Part shown: piece after piece, positions 1-8,982 of the stretch
Position numbering within the stretch: position 1 is the stretch's first letter
Layout of the letters: every line of letters begins with the position of its first letter
Assembly (NCBI GenBank): GCA_963771505.1
Contig: CAVYTO010000002.1
Span: 1,054,001-1,118,000 of the forward strand
Direction of reading: 5' to 3'
Length of the DNA: 64,000 nt
Source of the DNA: JAJPHW01 sp963771505
GTDB lineage: Bacteria > Acidobacteriota > Terriglobia > Terriglobales > Acidobacteriaceae
Translations under genes and position numbers: made by a program
The notes under the pieces: model-generated
What the model saw: only the letters and a program-made list of their open reading frames with translations
The model's database searches: none
Told to the model about the DNA's origin: nothing

Positions 1-1
1 G

Positions 2-1573
2 AAATTGAAGAAAGCGGCGGAAGACTATCTTGGCGAGAAAGTTACAGAAGCGGTCATCACCGTGCCTGCGTACTTTAACGACGCGCAACGCCAGGCCACG
101 AAAGATGCCGGCCAGATTGCCGGACTCGACGTGAAGCGCATCATCAACGAACCCACGGCAGCAGCACTGGCCTACGGTCTCGACAAAAAGAAGGACGAAA
201 CCATCGCCGTTTACGATTTCGGCGGCGGTACGTTCGATATTTCGGTACTCGAAGTCGGCGAAGGCGTGATTGAAGTCAAAGCCACCAACGGCGATACGCA
301 TCTGGGCGGCGACAACCTCGACCAGCGCATTGTCGATTGGCTCATTGACGAATTCAAGAAACACGAAGGCCTCGACCTGCGCGGCAAGGGCAACGAGATG
401 GCGCTACAGCGTCTGCGCGATGCAGCCGAGCGCGCGAAGATTGAGCTTTCGACCACGATGGAGACCGAGATCAATCTGCCGTTCATTACGGCGGACGCGG
501 GCGGTCCGAAGCACCTGGTGGTGAAGCTGACCCGTGCCAAGCTGGAATCGATGGTGGAAGAAATCATCCAGCGTTCGGTTGGGCCATGCAAACAGTGCAT
601 GAAGGATGCCGGTGTGGATGCCAGCAAGATTGATGAAGTCGTGCTGGTCGGCGGACAGACTCGTATGCCGCGCATTCAAGCGCTGGTAAAAGAGCTGTTC
701 GGCAGAGAAGGTCACAAGGGTGTCAATCCGGATGAAGTCGTCGCAGTAGGCGCGGCGATTCAGGGTGGAGTGCTCGGCGGCGACGTGAAAGACCTGTTGT
801 TGCTGGACGTTACTCCGCTGTCGCTTTCGATTGAGACTCTGGGCGGTGTAGCGACTCCGATGATTCCGCGGAACACGACCATTCCGACGCGCAAGACGGA
901 GACCTTTTCCACTGCAGCGGACAGTCAGACTACCGTTGAAGTGCACGTCCTGCAAGGCGAACGCCCGATGGCTGCGCAGAACCGGACGCTCGGCAAGTTT
1001 CACTTGACCGGGATTCCATCGGCGCCGCGTGGCGTTCCGCAGATTGAAGTTACGTTTGACATCGATGCCAACGGCATTTTGAACGTGACCGCGAAAGACA
1101 CGGCCACGGGCAAGGACCAGAAGATCACGATCACGTCTTCGTCCGGCTTGTCCAAAGAGGAAGTCGAGCGAATGGCCAAAGAAGCCGACTCGCATTCCGC
1201 GGAAGACAAAGCCAAGCGCGATGAGATTGAATCGAAAAACCAGCTCGACTCAATGGTTTACAACACTGAGAAGATGTTGCGCGAGCAAGGCGACAAGATC
1301 TCCGGCTCGGAACGCGGCGACGTCGAAAATGCGATCGCTGATGCGAAAAAGGCACTCGAATCAGCCGACAAATCCGCCATGGACAAGGCCCGCGAGACCT
1401 TGACCCAGGCATCCCACAAGCTTGCCGAGCAAATGTATAAGTCGGCGCAAACCCCGCCCCCGGGAGCAGCGCCGGGAGCTGAGACGCAGCCAGGCAACGA
1501 CGGGGCGGCGAACGAACAGAAGAAAGACGAAGGCGTAATCGACGCCGAATACGTCGACGTCGAAAATAAGTGA
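2..1573 (+). CDS. dnaK: Chaperone DnaK (Hsp70), 5' end missing
   Basis: ATP-dependent Hsp70 chaperone that works with DnaJ and GrpE in protein folding in the cytoplasm. The reading frame is open through the left edge, so about 115 N-terminal residues lie outside; the TTG at position 5 is an internal Leu codon, not a start. Visible landmarks are the AEDYLGEKV and ITVPAYFND segments of the nucleotide-binding domain, the phosphate-2 loop DFGGGTFD, the adenosine loop VLVGGQTRMPR, the linker DLLLLDVTPLSL, the substrate-binding domain, the helical lid, and a tail ending in a DAEYVDVENK stretch typical of bacterial DnaK. dnaJ follows about 0.5 kb downstream on the same strand, with a small gene and repeats between. 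The family is unambiguous. Confidence 0.97.
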   Translation, partial: KLKKAAEDYLGEKVTEAVITVPAYFNDAQRQATKDAGQIAGLDVKRIINEPTAAALAYGLDKKKDETIAVYDFGGGTFDISVLEVGEGVIEVKATNGDTHLGGDNLDQRIVDWLIDEFKKHEGLDLRGKGNEMALQRLRDAAERAKIELSTTMETEINLPFITADAGGPKHLVVKLTRAKLESMVEEIIQRSVGPCKQCMKDAGVDASKIDEVVLVGGQTRMPRIQALVKELFGREGHKGVNPDEVVAVGAAIQGGVLGGDVKDLLLLDVTPLSLSIETLGGVATPMIPRNTTIPTRKTETFSTAADSQTTVEVHVLQGERPMAAQNRTLGKFHLTGIPSAPRGVPQIEVTFDIDANGILNVTAKDTATGKDQKITITSSSGLSKEEVERMAKEADSHSAEDKAKRDEIESKNQLDSMVYNTEKMLREQGDKISGSERGDVENAIADAKKALESADKSAMDKARETLTQASHKLAEQMYKSAQTPPPGAAPGAETQPGNDGAANEQKKDEGVIDAEYVDVENK

Positions 1574-1614
1574 TCGCAAGCGAAGCGAGGGATCACTCAT
1601 CACCTAGCTGGCAT

Positions 1615-1640
1615 TTGGGGAGCGCGAAAGCGCTCCCCAA
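1615..1640 (+). terminator. Strong stem-loop after dnaK (GAAA tetraloop)
   Basis: A perfect 11-bp stem (1615-1625 with 1630-1640) closed by a GAAA tetraloop lies 41 bases after the dnaK stop. No T-tract follows, so it may act as a processing or mRNA-stabilising structure rather than a classical intrinsic terminator. The start of the next small gene is 28 bases downstream of the stem. Confidence 0.55.
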
Positions 1641-1667
1641 CTTGTCAGCCTTGGAAGGAGACTGAAC

Positions 1668-1841
1668 ATGCAATTCGAGGTGAATGGACATCCTTATTAC
1701 TTGCATTTTGTAGACGACGAAGAACGCTGGTACGTATTCGAGCCGAGCATAACCGGACTTCAACGAATCCCGATCTACGTGGACGCTACAAAATGGGACC
1801 GCATCGGTATGCCCAGCAACCAAAGCAAAATTCCAAACTAA
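1668..1841 (+). CDS. Small conserved-looking protein, 57 aa, between dnaK and dnaJ
   Basis: A short open frame starts at ATG 1668, behind a good ribosome-binding site (GGAAGGAG about 6 bases upstream), and ends at TAA 1839-1841. The product begins MQFEVNGHPY and is rich in aromatic and acidic residues (YYLHFVDDEERWYVF), with no signal peptide or membrane segment. It looks like a compact soluble beta-rich protein. It sits between dnaK and dnaJ on the same strand, so it may share heat-shock expression, but its function is unknown. The good ribosome-binding site and protein-like composition argue that it is real. Confidence 0.65.
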   Translation: MQFEVNGHPYYLHFVDDEERWYVFEPSITGLQRIPIYVDATKWDRIGMPSNQSKIPN

Positions 1842-1850
1842 ACGACCGGT

Positions 1851-1913
1851 GTCATCCTGAGCGAAGGGTGTGATTCGCGAAAGCGAATCACAGGCGTAGT
1901 CGAAGGAACCCTA
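1851..1913 (+). repeat. Hairpin-bearing interspersed repeat, copy 1
   Basis: Starts GTCATCCTGAGCGAAGG and ends GTAGTCGAAGGAACCCTA. Between these ends lies a perfect 10-bp stem (1869-1878 / 1883-1892) with a GAAA loop. The same outer ends occur in inverted orientation at 2001-2063, which defines a repeat family. Similar GTCATYCTGAGCGAAG motifs are known as intergenic repeats in Acidobacteriota (recollection, not searched). Confidence 0.7.
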
Positions 1914-2000
1914 CTCGTGTGAGCTAAGATGAGAGTGGCAGAATATTTTTCCTAATGGAGCGCTCAGAATCAAGAGCTTCTCGCCTCGCCAGAGGCGGCG

Positions 2001-2063
2001 TAGTTAGGGATTCTTCGACTGCATTGTCATGCGCTTTGCGCATGACAATTCGCTCAGAATGAC
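2001..2063 (-). repeat. Hairpin-bearing interspersed repeat, copy 2 (inverted)
   Basis: Reverse complement of the family seen at 1851-1913. Read on the minus strand it starts GTCATTCTGAGCGAA and ends CAGTCGAAGAATCCCTAAC. The central hairpin has a 12-bp perfect stem (2023-2034 / 2038-2049), but its sequence is unrelated to that of copy 1. It ends about 16 bases before the dnaJ start, so it forms most of the dnaJ leader. Confidence 0.7.
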
Positions 2064-2078
2064 AGAATTTAGCTATAA

Positions 2079-3305
2079 ATGGCGACCACTACACAAAAAG
2101 ATTATTACGGAACGCTCGGCGTAAAGAAGTCCGCGTCGGTGGACGAGATTCGCAAGGCGTTCCGCAAGCTGGCGCGAAAGTATCATCCGGACGTCAATCC
2201 GGGCGACAAAGCCGCTGAAGAAAAGTTCAAGACGCTGTCGGAAGCCAACGACGTTTTGAGCGATCCGAAGAAGCGCAAGATTTACGATCAACTCGGTTTC
2301 TATTCCGACAACATCGATCCCGCAACCGCCGAAGCCTACGCCAACGCCGGGGGAGGATCGGGAGGCTTTCCCGGCGCAGGCCCGTCCAGCGCACCTCGCG
2401 GCCCCGGTCCGCAAGGGACGAATTTCGATTTTGGCGGCTTCGATTTTTCCGATCTGTTCGACGGCTCCCGTGCTCAGCGGCCTTCCGGCGGCGGTGGTGG
2501 TTTCAAAGACATTTTCTCCGGCATGTTTGGAGGTCGCGGCGCGGTTCCAGCCGAGGGACCTGAACCAGGGACCGACCTCGAATATCAGGTAGATGTCCCC
2601 TTCTGGACGGCCATTCGCGGCGGCGTGATGCGGCTGAACATCACGCGACGCGAATCTTGCCCGACCTGCAAAGGGCAAGGATTCGTGGAAGCGCCCGGAA
2701 AGTGTCCGGAATGTAATGGCACCGGGCAAGTGACTCAGACCGGCGGACGCATGAAGTTCAACACAACCTGTCCGCGTTGCCACGGAACCGGCCGCAACTT
2801 ATCGGTTTGCTCGATCTGCCACGGAGAAGGCACTGTCAGCCGCACCGAGCCACTGGAAGTGCGAATCAAGGCGGGAACGCGAGATGGCCAGCGCATTCGG
2901 CTGGCGGGCAAGGGCAATGCTGGCGCGCGCGGGGGATCGCATGGCGACTTGTACGTGATCATCCGCACTGGGGATCATCCAATTTTTGATCGCGACGGCG
3001 ACGACATCCGACTGACGGTTCCGGTGTCCGCAACCGAAGCCGCTCTTGGAGCTAAAGTTGAGGTTCCCACCATTGACGGTCGCGCTCAGTTGAAAATCCC
3101 GCCCGGCACCCAATCCGGGCAAAAGCTGCGCCTACGCGAAAAGGGTGTGCCTTCAGCTACGAAGGATGGCGTTCGCGGCGACGAGATAGTCGAAATCAAG
3201 ATTGTCGTCCCCATGCCGCGCGACGAAAAAACCAAAGAACTTCTGCGCGAACTAGCGAAGTTGAATCCTGAAGATCCGCGCGAAGAACTTTGGAAGGTTG
3301 TTTAG
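2079..3305 (+). CDS. dnaJ: Chaperone DnaJ (Hsp40, type I)
   Basis: Co-chaperone that stimulates DnaK ATPase activity and delivers substrates. The 408-residue protein has an N-terminal J domain with the HPD motif at residues 36-38, a Gly/Phe-rich segment (about 90-155), four CxxCxGxG zinc-binding repeats beginning at residues 194, 209, 231 and 244, and the C-terminal substrate-binding domain. All four zinc repeats are intact, which makes it class I. Start ATG 2079 begins MATTTQKDYYGTLGV, the standard J-domain opening. No clear Shine-Dalgarno sequence is visible, and the leader is occupied by an inverted hairpin repeat. No grpE is seen in the window. Confidence 0.96.
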   Translation: MATTTQKDYYGTLGVKKSASVDEIRKAFRKLARKYHPDVNPGDKAAEEKFKTLSEANDVLSDPKKRKIYDQLGFYSDNIDPATAEAYANAGGGSGGFPGAGPSSAPRGPGPQGTNFDFGGFDFSDLFDGSRAQRPSGGGGGFKDIFSGMFGGRGAVPAEGPEPGTDLEYQVDVPFWTAIRGGVMRLNITRRESCPTCKGQGFVEAPGKCPECNGTGQVTQTGGRMKFNTTCPRCHGTGRNLSVCSICHGEGTVSRTEPLEVRIKAGTRDGQRIRLAGKGNAGARGGSHGDLYVIIRTGDHPIFDRDGDDIRLTVPVSATEAALGAKVEVPTIDGRAQLKIPPGTQSGQKLRLREKGVPSATKDGVRGDEIVEIKIVVPMPRDEKTKELLRELAKLNPEDPREELWKVV

Positions 3306-3431
3306 CGCTCGGCTTCTCCTGCAACATTCGGGAACCAACCATGCCCAGCCTGCGTACCACACCCGTTACACATCGTCGCGCTTCTGCGATATGATGCAGT
3401 GTTTATCAGTTTGCCTTTAAAGGTGCGATTC

Positions 3432-5417
3432 ATGACCCTTCGTCCAGCTTTAGTGATCCTCTTATTGTCGACAGCGTTTTTGGCTGTCGGCAGCGCGCAA
3501 ACTGCGGGAAACCCAGCATCCATACCCGCGTCCGTATCGGCCATCAACTCGGCGACGCCGATGTCGCAGCGCGTGGTGCACTATGAGATCGACGCCAAGT
3601 ACGATCCGAAAACCCATCAGCTTGATGGTTCAGAGACGCTCACATACCACAACCTGACCGGCCAGCCGCTCGACACCTTTCCTTTTCACCTTTATCTCAA
3701 CGCATTTCAGCCCAAGGCGACTTGGATTCGCGAGACTAAGCGCGACGGAACTCGCGATACTACGTTCGACAAATGGAAGGACGAATACAACGGCGCCGAC
3801 GACATCAAGAGCTTCGAGGTAGTCGGACAAGGCGATCTCACGTCGCAGTTGCAGTTCATCCAACCGGACGACAACAACAAAGACGACAAATCTGTCGTCC
3901 AGATTCATTTGCCGAAAGCGATTCCGCCTGACGGATATGTGCAATTCAAAATTAAATTTCATGACCTGTTTCCAGAGACACTCGAGAGAACAGGATGGAA
4001 GCGCGACTTCCTCTTAGCGGGACAATGGTTCCCTAAAGTGGGCGTGTGGATCCACGGCGGCTGGAATTGCCACCAGTTCCACGGCTCGACCGAATTTTTT
4101 GCGGACTTCGGTGTTTACGACGTAAACATAACCGTTCCCCAGAACGAAATCGTTGGCGCAAGCGGCGTGCGAGTAAACGAGACCAAGAATTCGGACGGAA
4201 CGGCGACGTACGCTTACCATGGCGAAGATATCCATGACTTTGCATGGACCGCGAGTCCGCGCTACAAGCTACTCGAAGACACTTTTCAGGGAAGCATGGG
4301 GCCAGTCGCTCTGCACATCATGATGCAGCCCGGGCATTGGAGCCAGGCCCAGCGGCATGCCGACATATTGAAAGAAACCTTGCAGCGGTTTGATCAATGG
4401 TACGGGCCTTATCCATACAAGACACTGACATTGGTCGACCCCGAGCCAGGTTCAGCCGCCGAAGGCATGGAATACCCAACTTTCATTACTGGCGGCAGCA
4501 ACTGGTGGATGCCGGACGGAATTCGCCTCCCTGAACTGGTCGTCGAGCATGAGTTTGGTCACCAGTACTGGTACGGCATGGTGGCTACCAACGAATTCGA
4601 AGATGCGTGGATGGATGAAGGCATCAACAGCTATACCGAAGTCAAAGTACTCGACGATATATTCGGTCCGATGAAATCGATCATGAGCTTCGGGCGCATG
4701 ACTGCGGGCGAGCGAGAACTTCAACGCGTCAGTTATGCGGGCGTAACGGACCTCGATCCCATGACGCGCAAGGGTTGGGAATTCGCTAACTACGGATCGT
4801 ACGGTGGTGTGACCTACGGCAAAACTGCCAGCGTTTTGGTGACCCTTGAAAGCATCATCGGTGAAGACACGCTGCGCAAAGCAGTGCACACATACTTCAT
4901 GAAATACCGCTTTACCCATCCTGTCCCGGAAGATTTTCTAAAGACCATCGAGGAAGTTTCAGGCAAAGATTTGCGCTGGTATTTCAACCAAGCAGTTTAC
5001 GGGACCAACGTCATGGACTTCGCAGTGATGAAACTGGAATCAACCCCGGTCGACTGGTGGAAACCCGATTTTAAAGAAGGCAAGAAGCCGGGACAGACCG
5101 AATATACCTCGGAAGTGATCGTTCACCGCAAAGGCGATTTCGTGATGCCCGTGGACGTTGCCATAAAGTTCGACAATGGCGATGTGGTGCGCGAACAATG
5201 GGACGGGAAAGACCGCTGGGTCCGCTACACCTATGTTAAGAAGGCCAAGCTCGTTTCTGCTGAGGTCGACCCAGAACACAAGTTGTGGCTGGACAAAAAT
5301 TTCTTTAACAACAGCAAGACGATGGAGCCGGACACGGCGGCCACCTCGAAGCTGACGAACTACTGGACGTTTATCACGCAGTTCTTTGCGCAAACTCTTG
5401 CCGGATGGCTGATCTAG
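3432..5417 (+). CDS. Secreted M1-family metallopeptidase
   Basis: Zinc aminopeptidase-like enzyme of family M1, probably exported. ATG 3432 is preferred over the in-frame GTG 3399: it is preceded by AAAGGTG at good spacing and gives a clean signal peptide (MTLRPALVILLLSTAFLAVG, cut near SAQ). The zinc site HEFGH is at about residues 373-377, and the third ligand E is 19 residues after the second His (WMDEG), the classical HEXXH-X18-E pattern. The upstream AEGMEYPTF segment corresponds to the GxMEN exopeptidase motif of M1 enzymes. Length (661 aa) is typical of bacterial M1 proteins lacking the large C-terminal domain. The following membrane gene starts 7 bases after the stop, so the two form an operon. 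Substrate is unknown. Confidence 0.9.
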   Translation: MTLRPALVILLLSTAFLAVGSAQTAGNPASIPASVSAINSATPMSQRVVHYEIDAKYDPKTHQLDGSETLTYHNLTGQPLDTFPFHLYLNAFQPKATWIRETKRDGTRDTTFDKWKDEYNGADDIKSFEVVGQGDLTSQLQFIQPDDNNKDDKSVVQIHLPKAIPPDGYVQFKIKFHDLFPETLERTGWKRDFLLAGQWFPKVGVWIHGGWNCHQFHGSTEFFADFGVYDVNITVPQNEIVGASGVRVNETKNSDGTATYAYHGEDIHDFAWTASPRYKLLEDTFQGSMGPVALHIMMQPGHWSQAQRHADILKETLQRFDQWYGPYPYKTLTLVDPEPGSAAEGMEYPTFITGGSNWWMPDGIRLPELVVEHEFGHQYWYGMVATNEFEDAWMDEGINSYTEVKVLDDIFGPMKSIMSFGRMTAGERELQRVSYAGVTDLDPMTRKGWEFANYGSYGGVTYGKTASVLVTLESIIGEDTLRKAVHTYFMKYRFTHPVPEDFLKTIEEVSGKDLRWYFNQAVYGTNVMDFAVMKLESTPVDWWKPDFKEGKKPGQTEYTSEVIVHRKGDFVMPVDVAIKFDNGDVVREQWDGKDRWVRYTYVKKAKLVSAEVDPEHKLWLDKNFFNNSKTMEPDTAATSKLTNYWTFITQFFAQTLAGWLI

Positions 5418-5424
5418 GAGACTT

Positions 5425-6351
5425 ATGATGGACAACAGAAATCTGCTGGTCGCTGGGCAGAGCGTTATGCGCCGCACCAAGCGGTACTTAATTTGGTTTT
5501 TCTTGTTGAATCTGGCGCTGGCTTCGATGGGTGCCGCGGTGTTTCGCATCAACGCAGGAAGTGTTCTCGACACCAGCCTCGCTTCTGACCGCTTGCTGCA
5601 TGGCTTCGACGTGACTGTGCTTGGAGACACGTTGGCTCGACCTGAGGTTGGCACCACGCGGGCGATGAGCGCTCCGGCGATGGATTTCGCCATCGTGTTC
5701 TTCATGATTACGCTGTTCTGCTTGCCTGGAGTATTCCTTGGCTATGCTTCGGACCACCGGCTGCCGCGTACGGAGTTCTTTCGCACTTGCGGTCACAATT
5801 TGTGGCGGTATATCAGAATTTTTATTTTTTACCTCTTGATCGCTGGAATTCCCATTGGAATTCTGTTTGGGATTCAAACCGCCGTCGTCAAAGCCGCTGA
5901 CAAGAGCACCAACGAGCTGCTCCCTTTCACGTTGCAAATGATTTTGCTGGCGGTAATTTTTCTGATCATGATGTTTTTTAGGGCGTGGTTCGACCAGGCG
6001 GAGATCGAAATTGTACTTAAAGATCAGAACTCGGTAGCAAAGACCATTGGTCCGGCTCGCCGGAGAACGACACTAGGATTGTGGGGCACCTACCTAATCA
6101 TCAGCTTAGTGGCAGGACTGCTATTTGGGCTGGGGCTGGTACTGTGGCACTCTATCGTGCCTCCTACAAGCGTTCTCGGCGCCTTCATTGTTGGTCAGAT
6201 CACCTTGCTGATCTGGCTAGCCGCCCGGTTCCTGCAACGCGCATGCGCTGTCGTGTTCTACGAGCGTCAGCGGGAAGCGGTTATCGTCGAGCCGAGGCCG
6301 ATTACGTATCCATCTATGAGCGCTGCCCCGGTGGTCGGATCACCGAGTTAG
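5425..6351 (+). CDS. Polytopic membrane protein, unknown function
   Basis: A 308-residue protein with about six hydrophobic segments: near residues 15-35, 92-112, 130-152, 170-192, 215-240 and 250-270. AGGAG ends 4 bases before the first of two consecutive ATG codons. It follows the M1 peptidase gene with 7 bases between them, so they are probably co-transcribed and may work together at the membrane. There is a long periplasmic or loop stretch after the first segment and a soluble C-terminal tail. I do not recognise a catalytic motif or named family. The gene itself is real, judging by spacing, ribosome-binding site and composition. Confidence 0.8.
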   Translation: MMDNRNLLVAGQSVMRRTKRYLIWFFLLNLALASMGAAVFRINAGSVLDTSLASDRLLHGFDVTVLGDTLARPEVGTTRAMSAPAMDFAIVFFMITLFCLPGVFLGYASDHRLPRTEFFRTCGHNLWRYIRIFIFYLLIAGIPIGILFGIQTAVVKAADKSTNELLPFTLQMILLAVIFLIMMFFRAWFDQAEIEIVLKDQNSVAKTIGPARRRTTLGLWGTYLIISLVAGLLFGLGLVLWHSIVPPTSVLGAFIVGQITLLIWLAARFLQRACAVVFYERQREAVIVEPRPITYPSMSAAPVVGSPS

Positions 6352-6381
6352 GGCGATACTGCGACGACGGCTGAAAGACTG

Positions 6382-7758
6382 TCAGTTTTCGTCAGCAGGC
6401 ACGTCGAAATTTACGAGGTCGCTCTGGAAGCCGCGTGTCTTCCATGCGCCGTAGCCGATGCCGGCGGCCATCCAAACAGAGCCGGCGACCATCGCCAGCC
6501 ACGAGAGATGTATCCAGATAAAAAGACAGATGATAAAGCCGAGGACTGGCGGCACCAACTGGCCTAGCGTCCGGTCCGCGCCGCGAATGTAGTAGTGAGT
6601 CAGCGCGGCAAGATTAACTCCCATAAACGCGATGAGGGCCCCGAAGTTCAACAGTTCCGCGCCGTTGTCATAGCTGATCAGGAAAGCTCCGATCATGGCG
6701 ATCACGCCTACAAACATCACATTGTTCGCAGGAATTCGGGTTTTCGGATGGATCGCACCAAAGAACTTCTTGGGGATTGCGTCGCTTCGCCCCATCCCAT
6801 AAAGCAGCCGGGCCGCGCCGAGTTGCGATCCCAATCCAGAACCTACAGTCGCGATCAACAGAGTTATGCTGATCACTTTTGTCAGCGTTGCGCCTCCGGC
6901 TATCGCGGCCACATGGCTGAATGCGTTCGTGACTTCGTCGGGTCCAAACAGATATTGGGAACTGAGCAACTGCGCTCCATAAACTTCAGCGGCTGCCAAC
7001 ACTCCAGTAACGACGCAGACTAAGACCGTCGCCAGGAAAATATTCCTGCGAGGATTGTCGACCTCTTCTGACAACGTCGAAATCCCGTCAAAACCGATGT
7101 AGGTGAGGACCGCAACCGAGGTGCCGTGAAACACGCCGTTGATGGAAAAAGTTTGTGGATTGTAGAACGGTCGCAGAAAATACGCTTCAGGATATTGCGG
7201 CAGATGGAAAATGTAACGGACCGTGTACCAGAAAAAGGCAAGAATCACCGCTCCCATGACAGCGCAAAGAATCTGGTTGATGCGAGCCGAAGTCTGCACG
7301 CCGCGCAGATTGAGCACGGTGAATAGACCAGCAAAGAATAACGGCCATAGCAATCCGGGGTAAGGAATTTGAAATCGTGTTCCTGCAAGCAGGTCGGCCA
7401 TCGCCTTGGCGGACCAAATCGTGCAAATCAATGGGTTGAGGATGTAGTCCATCGTCATGGACCACCCTGTGACGTACCCAAGGGAGGGATGCAACTCGCG
7501 CCCGACGTACGTATAGGCAGAGCCGGCGCTGGGGTAGACTCGCGCCATGCGCCCATAGCTCATGGCTGTGAATACCATGGCTACCATGGCGATGAGAATG
7601 GAGGTGACCACGTGCCCTTGACCAGCGTTGCTGAACACGCCGTATGCGGGCATGGGAGCGGTCGGTTGAATGACGATGATGCCGTAGAGAATCAAGTCCC
7701 AGAGAGTGAGGGACCGCTTTAGCCGAAGGTTGGTAGACGCGGAAGTTGTGATTTCCAT
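6382..7758 (-). CDS. APC-superfamily amino-acid permease
   Basis: Secondary transporter of the amino acid-polyamine-organocation superfamily, probably importing amino acids at the inner membrane. The 458-residue protein opens with a short cytoplasmic tail (LRLKRSLTLWDLILYGI), followed by the glycine-rich unwound first helix region characteristic of APC proteins, the segment YPSAGSAYTYVGRELHP (helix 2-3 loop), and a later GFDGISTLSEEVDNPRRN consensus. About twelve membrane segments can be traced. It is convergent with the M1/membrane-protein operon, 30 bases away. Substrate specificity cannot be read from the sequence. Confidence 0.9.
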   Translation of the reverse strand: MEITTSASTNLRLKRSLTLWDLILYGIIVIQPTAPMPAYGVFSNAGQGHVVTSILIAMVAMVFTAMSYGRMARVYPSAGSAYTYVGRELHPSLGYVTGWSMTMDYILNPLICTIWSAKAMADLLAGTRFQIPYPGLLWPLFFAGLFTVLNLRGVQTSARINQILCAVMGAVILAFFWYTVRYIFHLPQYPEAYFLRPFYNPQTFSINGVFHGTSVAVLTYIGFDGISTLSEEVDNPRRNIFLATVLVCVVTGVLAAAEVYGAQLLSSQYLFGPDEVTNAFSHVAAIAGGATLTKVISITLLIATVGSGLGSQLGAARLLYGMGRSDAIPKKFFGAIHPKTRIPANNVMFVGVIAMIGAFLISYDNGAELLNFGALIAFMGVNLAALTHYYIRGADRTLGQLVPPVLGFIICLFIWIHLSWLAMVAGSVWMAAGIGYGAWKTRGFQSDLVNFDVPADEN

Positions 7759-7845
7759 CCGCGTGCTATTGGATTACGCGACGCCACAACTGTCAAGACT
7801 AAAACGATTCAATTGCGGCATTTGTATCGAAATCCTCGTTCACGG

Positions 7846-8808
7846 CTATTGATTGTAAAATTTTCCGCCCAAAGCTTGGTCGCAGCCGCCCCCACGGGCA
7901 TTTTCCCACTGCATTTGCAGCAGCCAGTTATATGTGCCAAGAGTTTCGTTATACGCGCCATGGCCGGCTAGCGTCTTGTAGGGCCCGTATTTCCAGGCAC
8001 ACTTGTCGCCAACTTCGTTGCCTTGCGAGTCGTACCAGGCATTGAGATCGGGATCGGTGACCGTTTCAATTGCTTCGTGAGCCATGATCGACGCCATGCC
8101 GTCCGCTCCTGAATCGCCGTTCGGACTTAATATTTGAGCTTCGCATGCCAACGGGCAGTGGTCCGGATTGCCTACAAACGCGAATTTGATGTCTGTGCCC
8201 TGGATGTTAGCGTGGCTGTGCCAACCGCAATACTTCGTACAGAAACCCGAAGTCTCCATTACGTCGGATGAGGTCAGTACGAAGTAAATCCCGTTTGGGT
8301 CAGGCGAGAGTCCAGCGCTTAGTTCGCTGCTGACGATAGTTGCCACATCGGCATCGGAAATATTCTTCCCGCGACTGTAGTTATTGGTCATGGAGCCGGT
8401 GGTTGAAACATTCCCGCTCACATTCCCTAAAGCGTCGCGGTAAGTTGTGGCGATATCGAAATAGGTCGAGCCGCCGATGCCCCGAGAAGGTCCCAAGAGA
8501 GTGTTGATCAGGCCAACCGAAACCTGCCGATCCGACGGTTTAGGACCGTTAGTCCAGTTCCCGTACCAGATGAAATACGCATGCACCGGACCACGCATCA
8601 CTGGGCCGCCATGATAAGAGATGCCGTTTCCTTGGGTGACTATCTTCGGCGAGATTCGTCCGGCATTCGTTGGAACCTCGATCGACCACCCTTTGCCAGT
8701 CGGTTCAAGATGGCTGGAAGTCTGGGCGACTTGGCTTGCGGCGATTTGAGCGACCGCTAGAAACATCAGAATCAGGTTCAGGTTTTTCCGCATAAGAGCT
8801 GGCATCAT
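7846..8808 (-). CDS. EXORDIUM/PHI-1-like secreted protein
   Basis: Member of the phosphate-induced protein 1 / EXORDIUM family, best known as plant apoplastic proteins. The 320-residue product has an N-terminal signal peptide (about residues 6-25, ending ASQ), then the family opening SYHGGPVMRGPVHAYFIWYG, a Cys-rich middle (FCTKYCGWHSH, CPLACEAQ), and MAHEAIETVTDPDLNAWYDS, which matches the HE-A-E-x-x-x-DP-xx-NAWY hallmark of the family. It ends with the usual LQMQWENARGGGCD block. No membrane anchor is seen. It is monocistronic, downstream of the CRTAC1 cluster on the same strand with 174 bases between. The role in bacteria is unknown. Confidence 0.85.
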   Translation of the reverse strand: MMPALMRKNLNLILMFLAVAQIAASQVAQTSSHLEPTGKGWSIEVPTNAGRISPKIVTQGNGISYHGGPVMRGPVHAYFIWYGNWTNGPKPSDRQVSVGLINTLLGPSRGIGGSTYFDIATTYRDALGNVSGNVSTTGSMTNNYSRGKNISDADVATIVSSELSAGLSPDPNGIYFVLTSSDVMETSGFCTKYCGWHSHANIQGTDIKFAFVGNPDHCPLACEAQILSPNGDSGADGMASIMAHEAIETVTDPDLNAWYDSQGNEVGDKCAWKYGPYKTLAGHGAYNETLGTYNWLLQMQWENARGGGCDQALGGKFYNQ

Positions 8809-8982
8809 CGAGTGATGTCGCAGTTATACGTCGAATGAAATTCGCAAACAAATTACGCAGGTGTTTGTTGACGGTTACTGCCCTTGCATGATCAACAAAT
8901 TTCTAAACGGTTTAAGTGTGTTTTGTCCCGTGGTGGGCAGCGCGAAACAAGAGTTCCGATTTGAATTTCGTTAAGTTCGGTT

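Noticed and set aside
404..1195. Long minus-strand open frame inside dnaK
   Set aside because: It mirrors the codon pattern of dnaK, has Arg/His-rich non-protein composition and no ribosome-binding site or family features.
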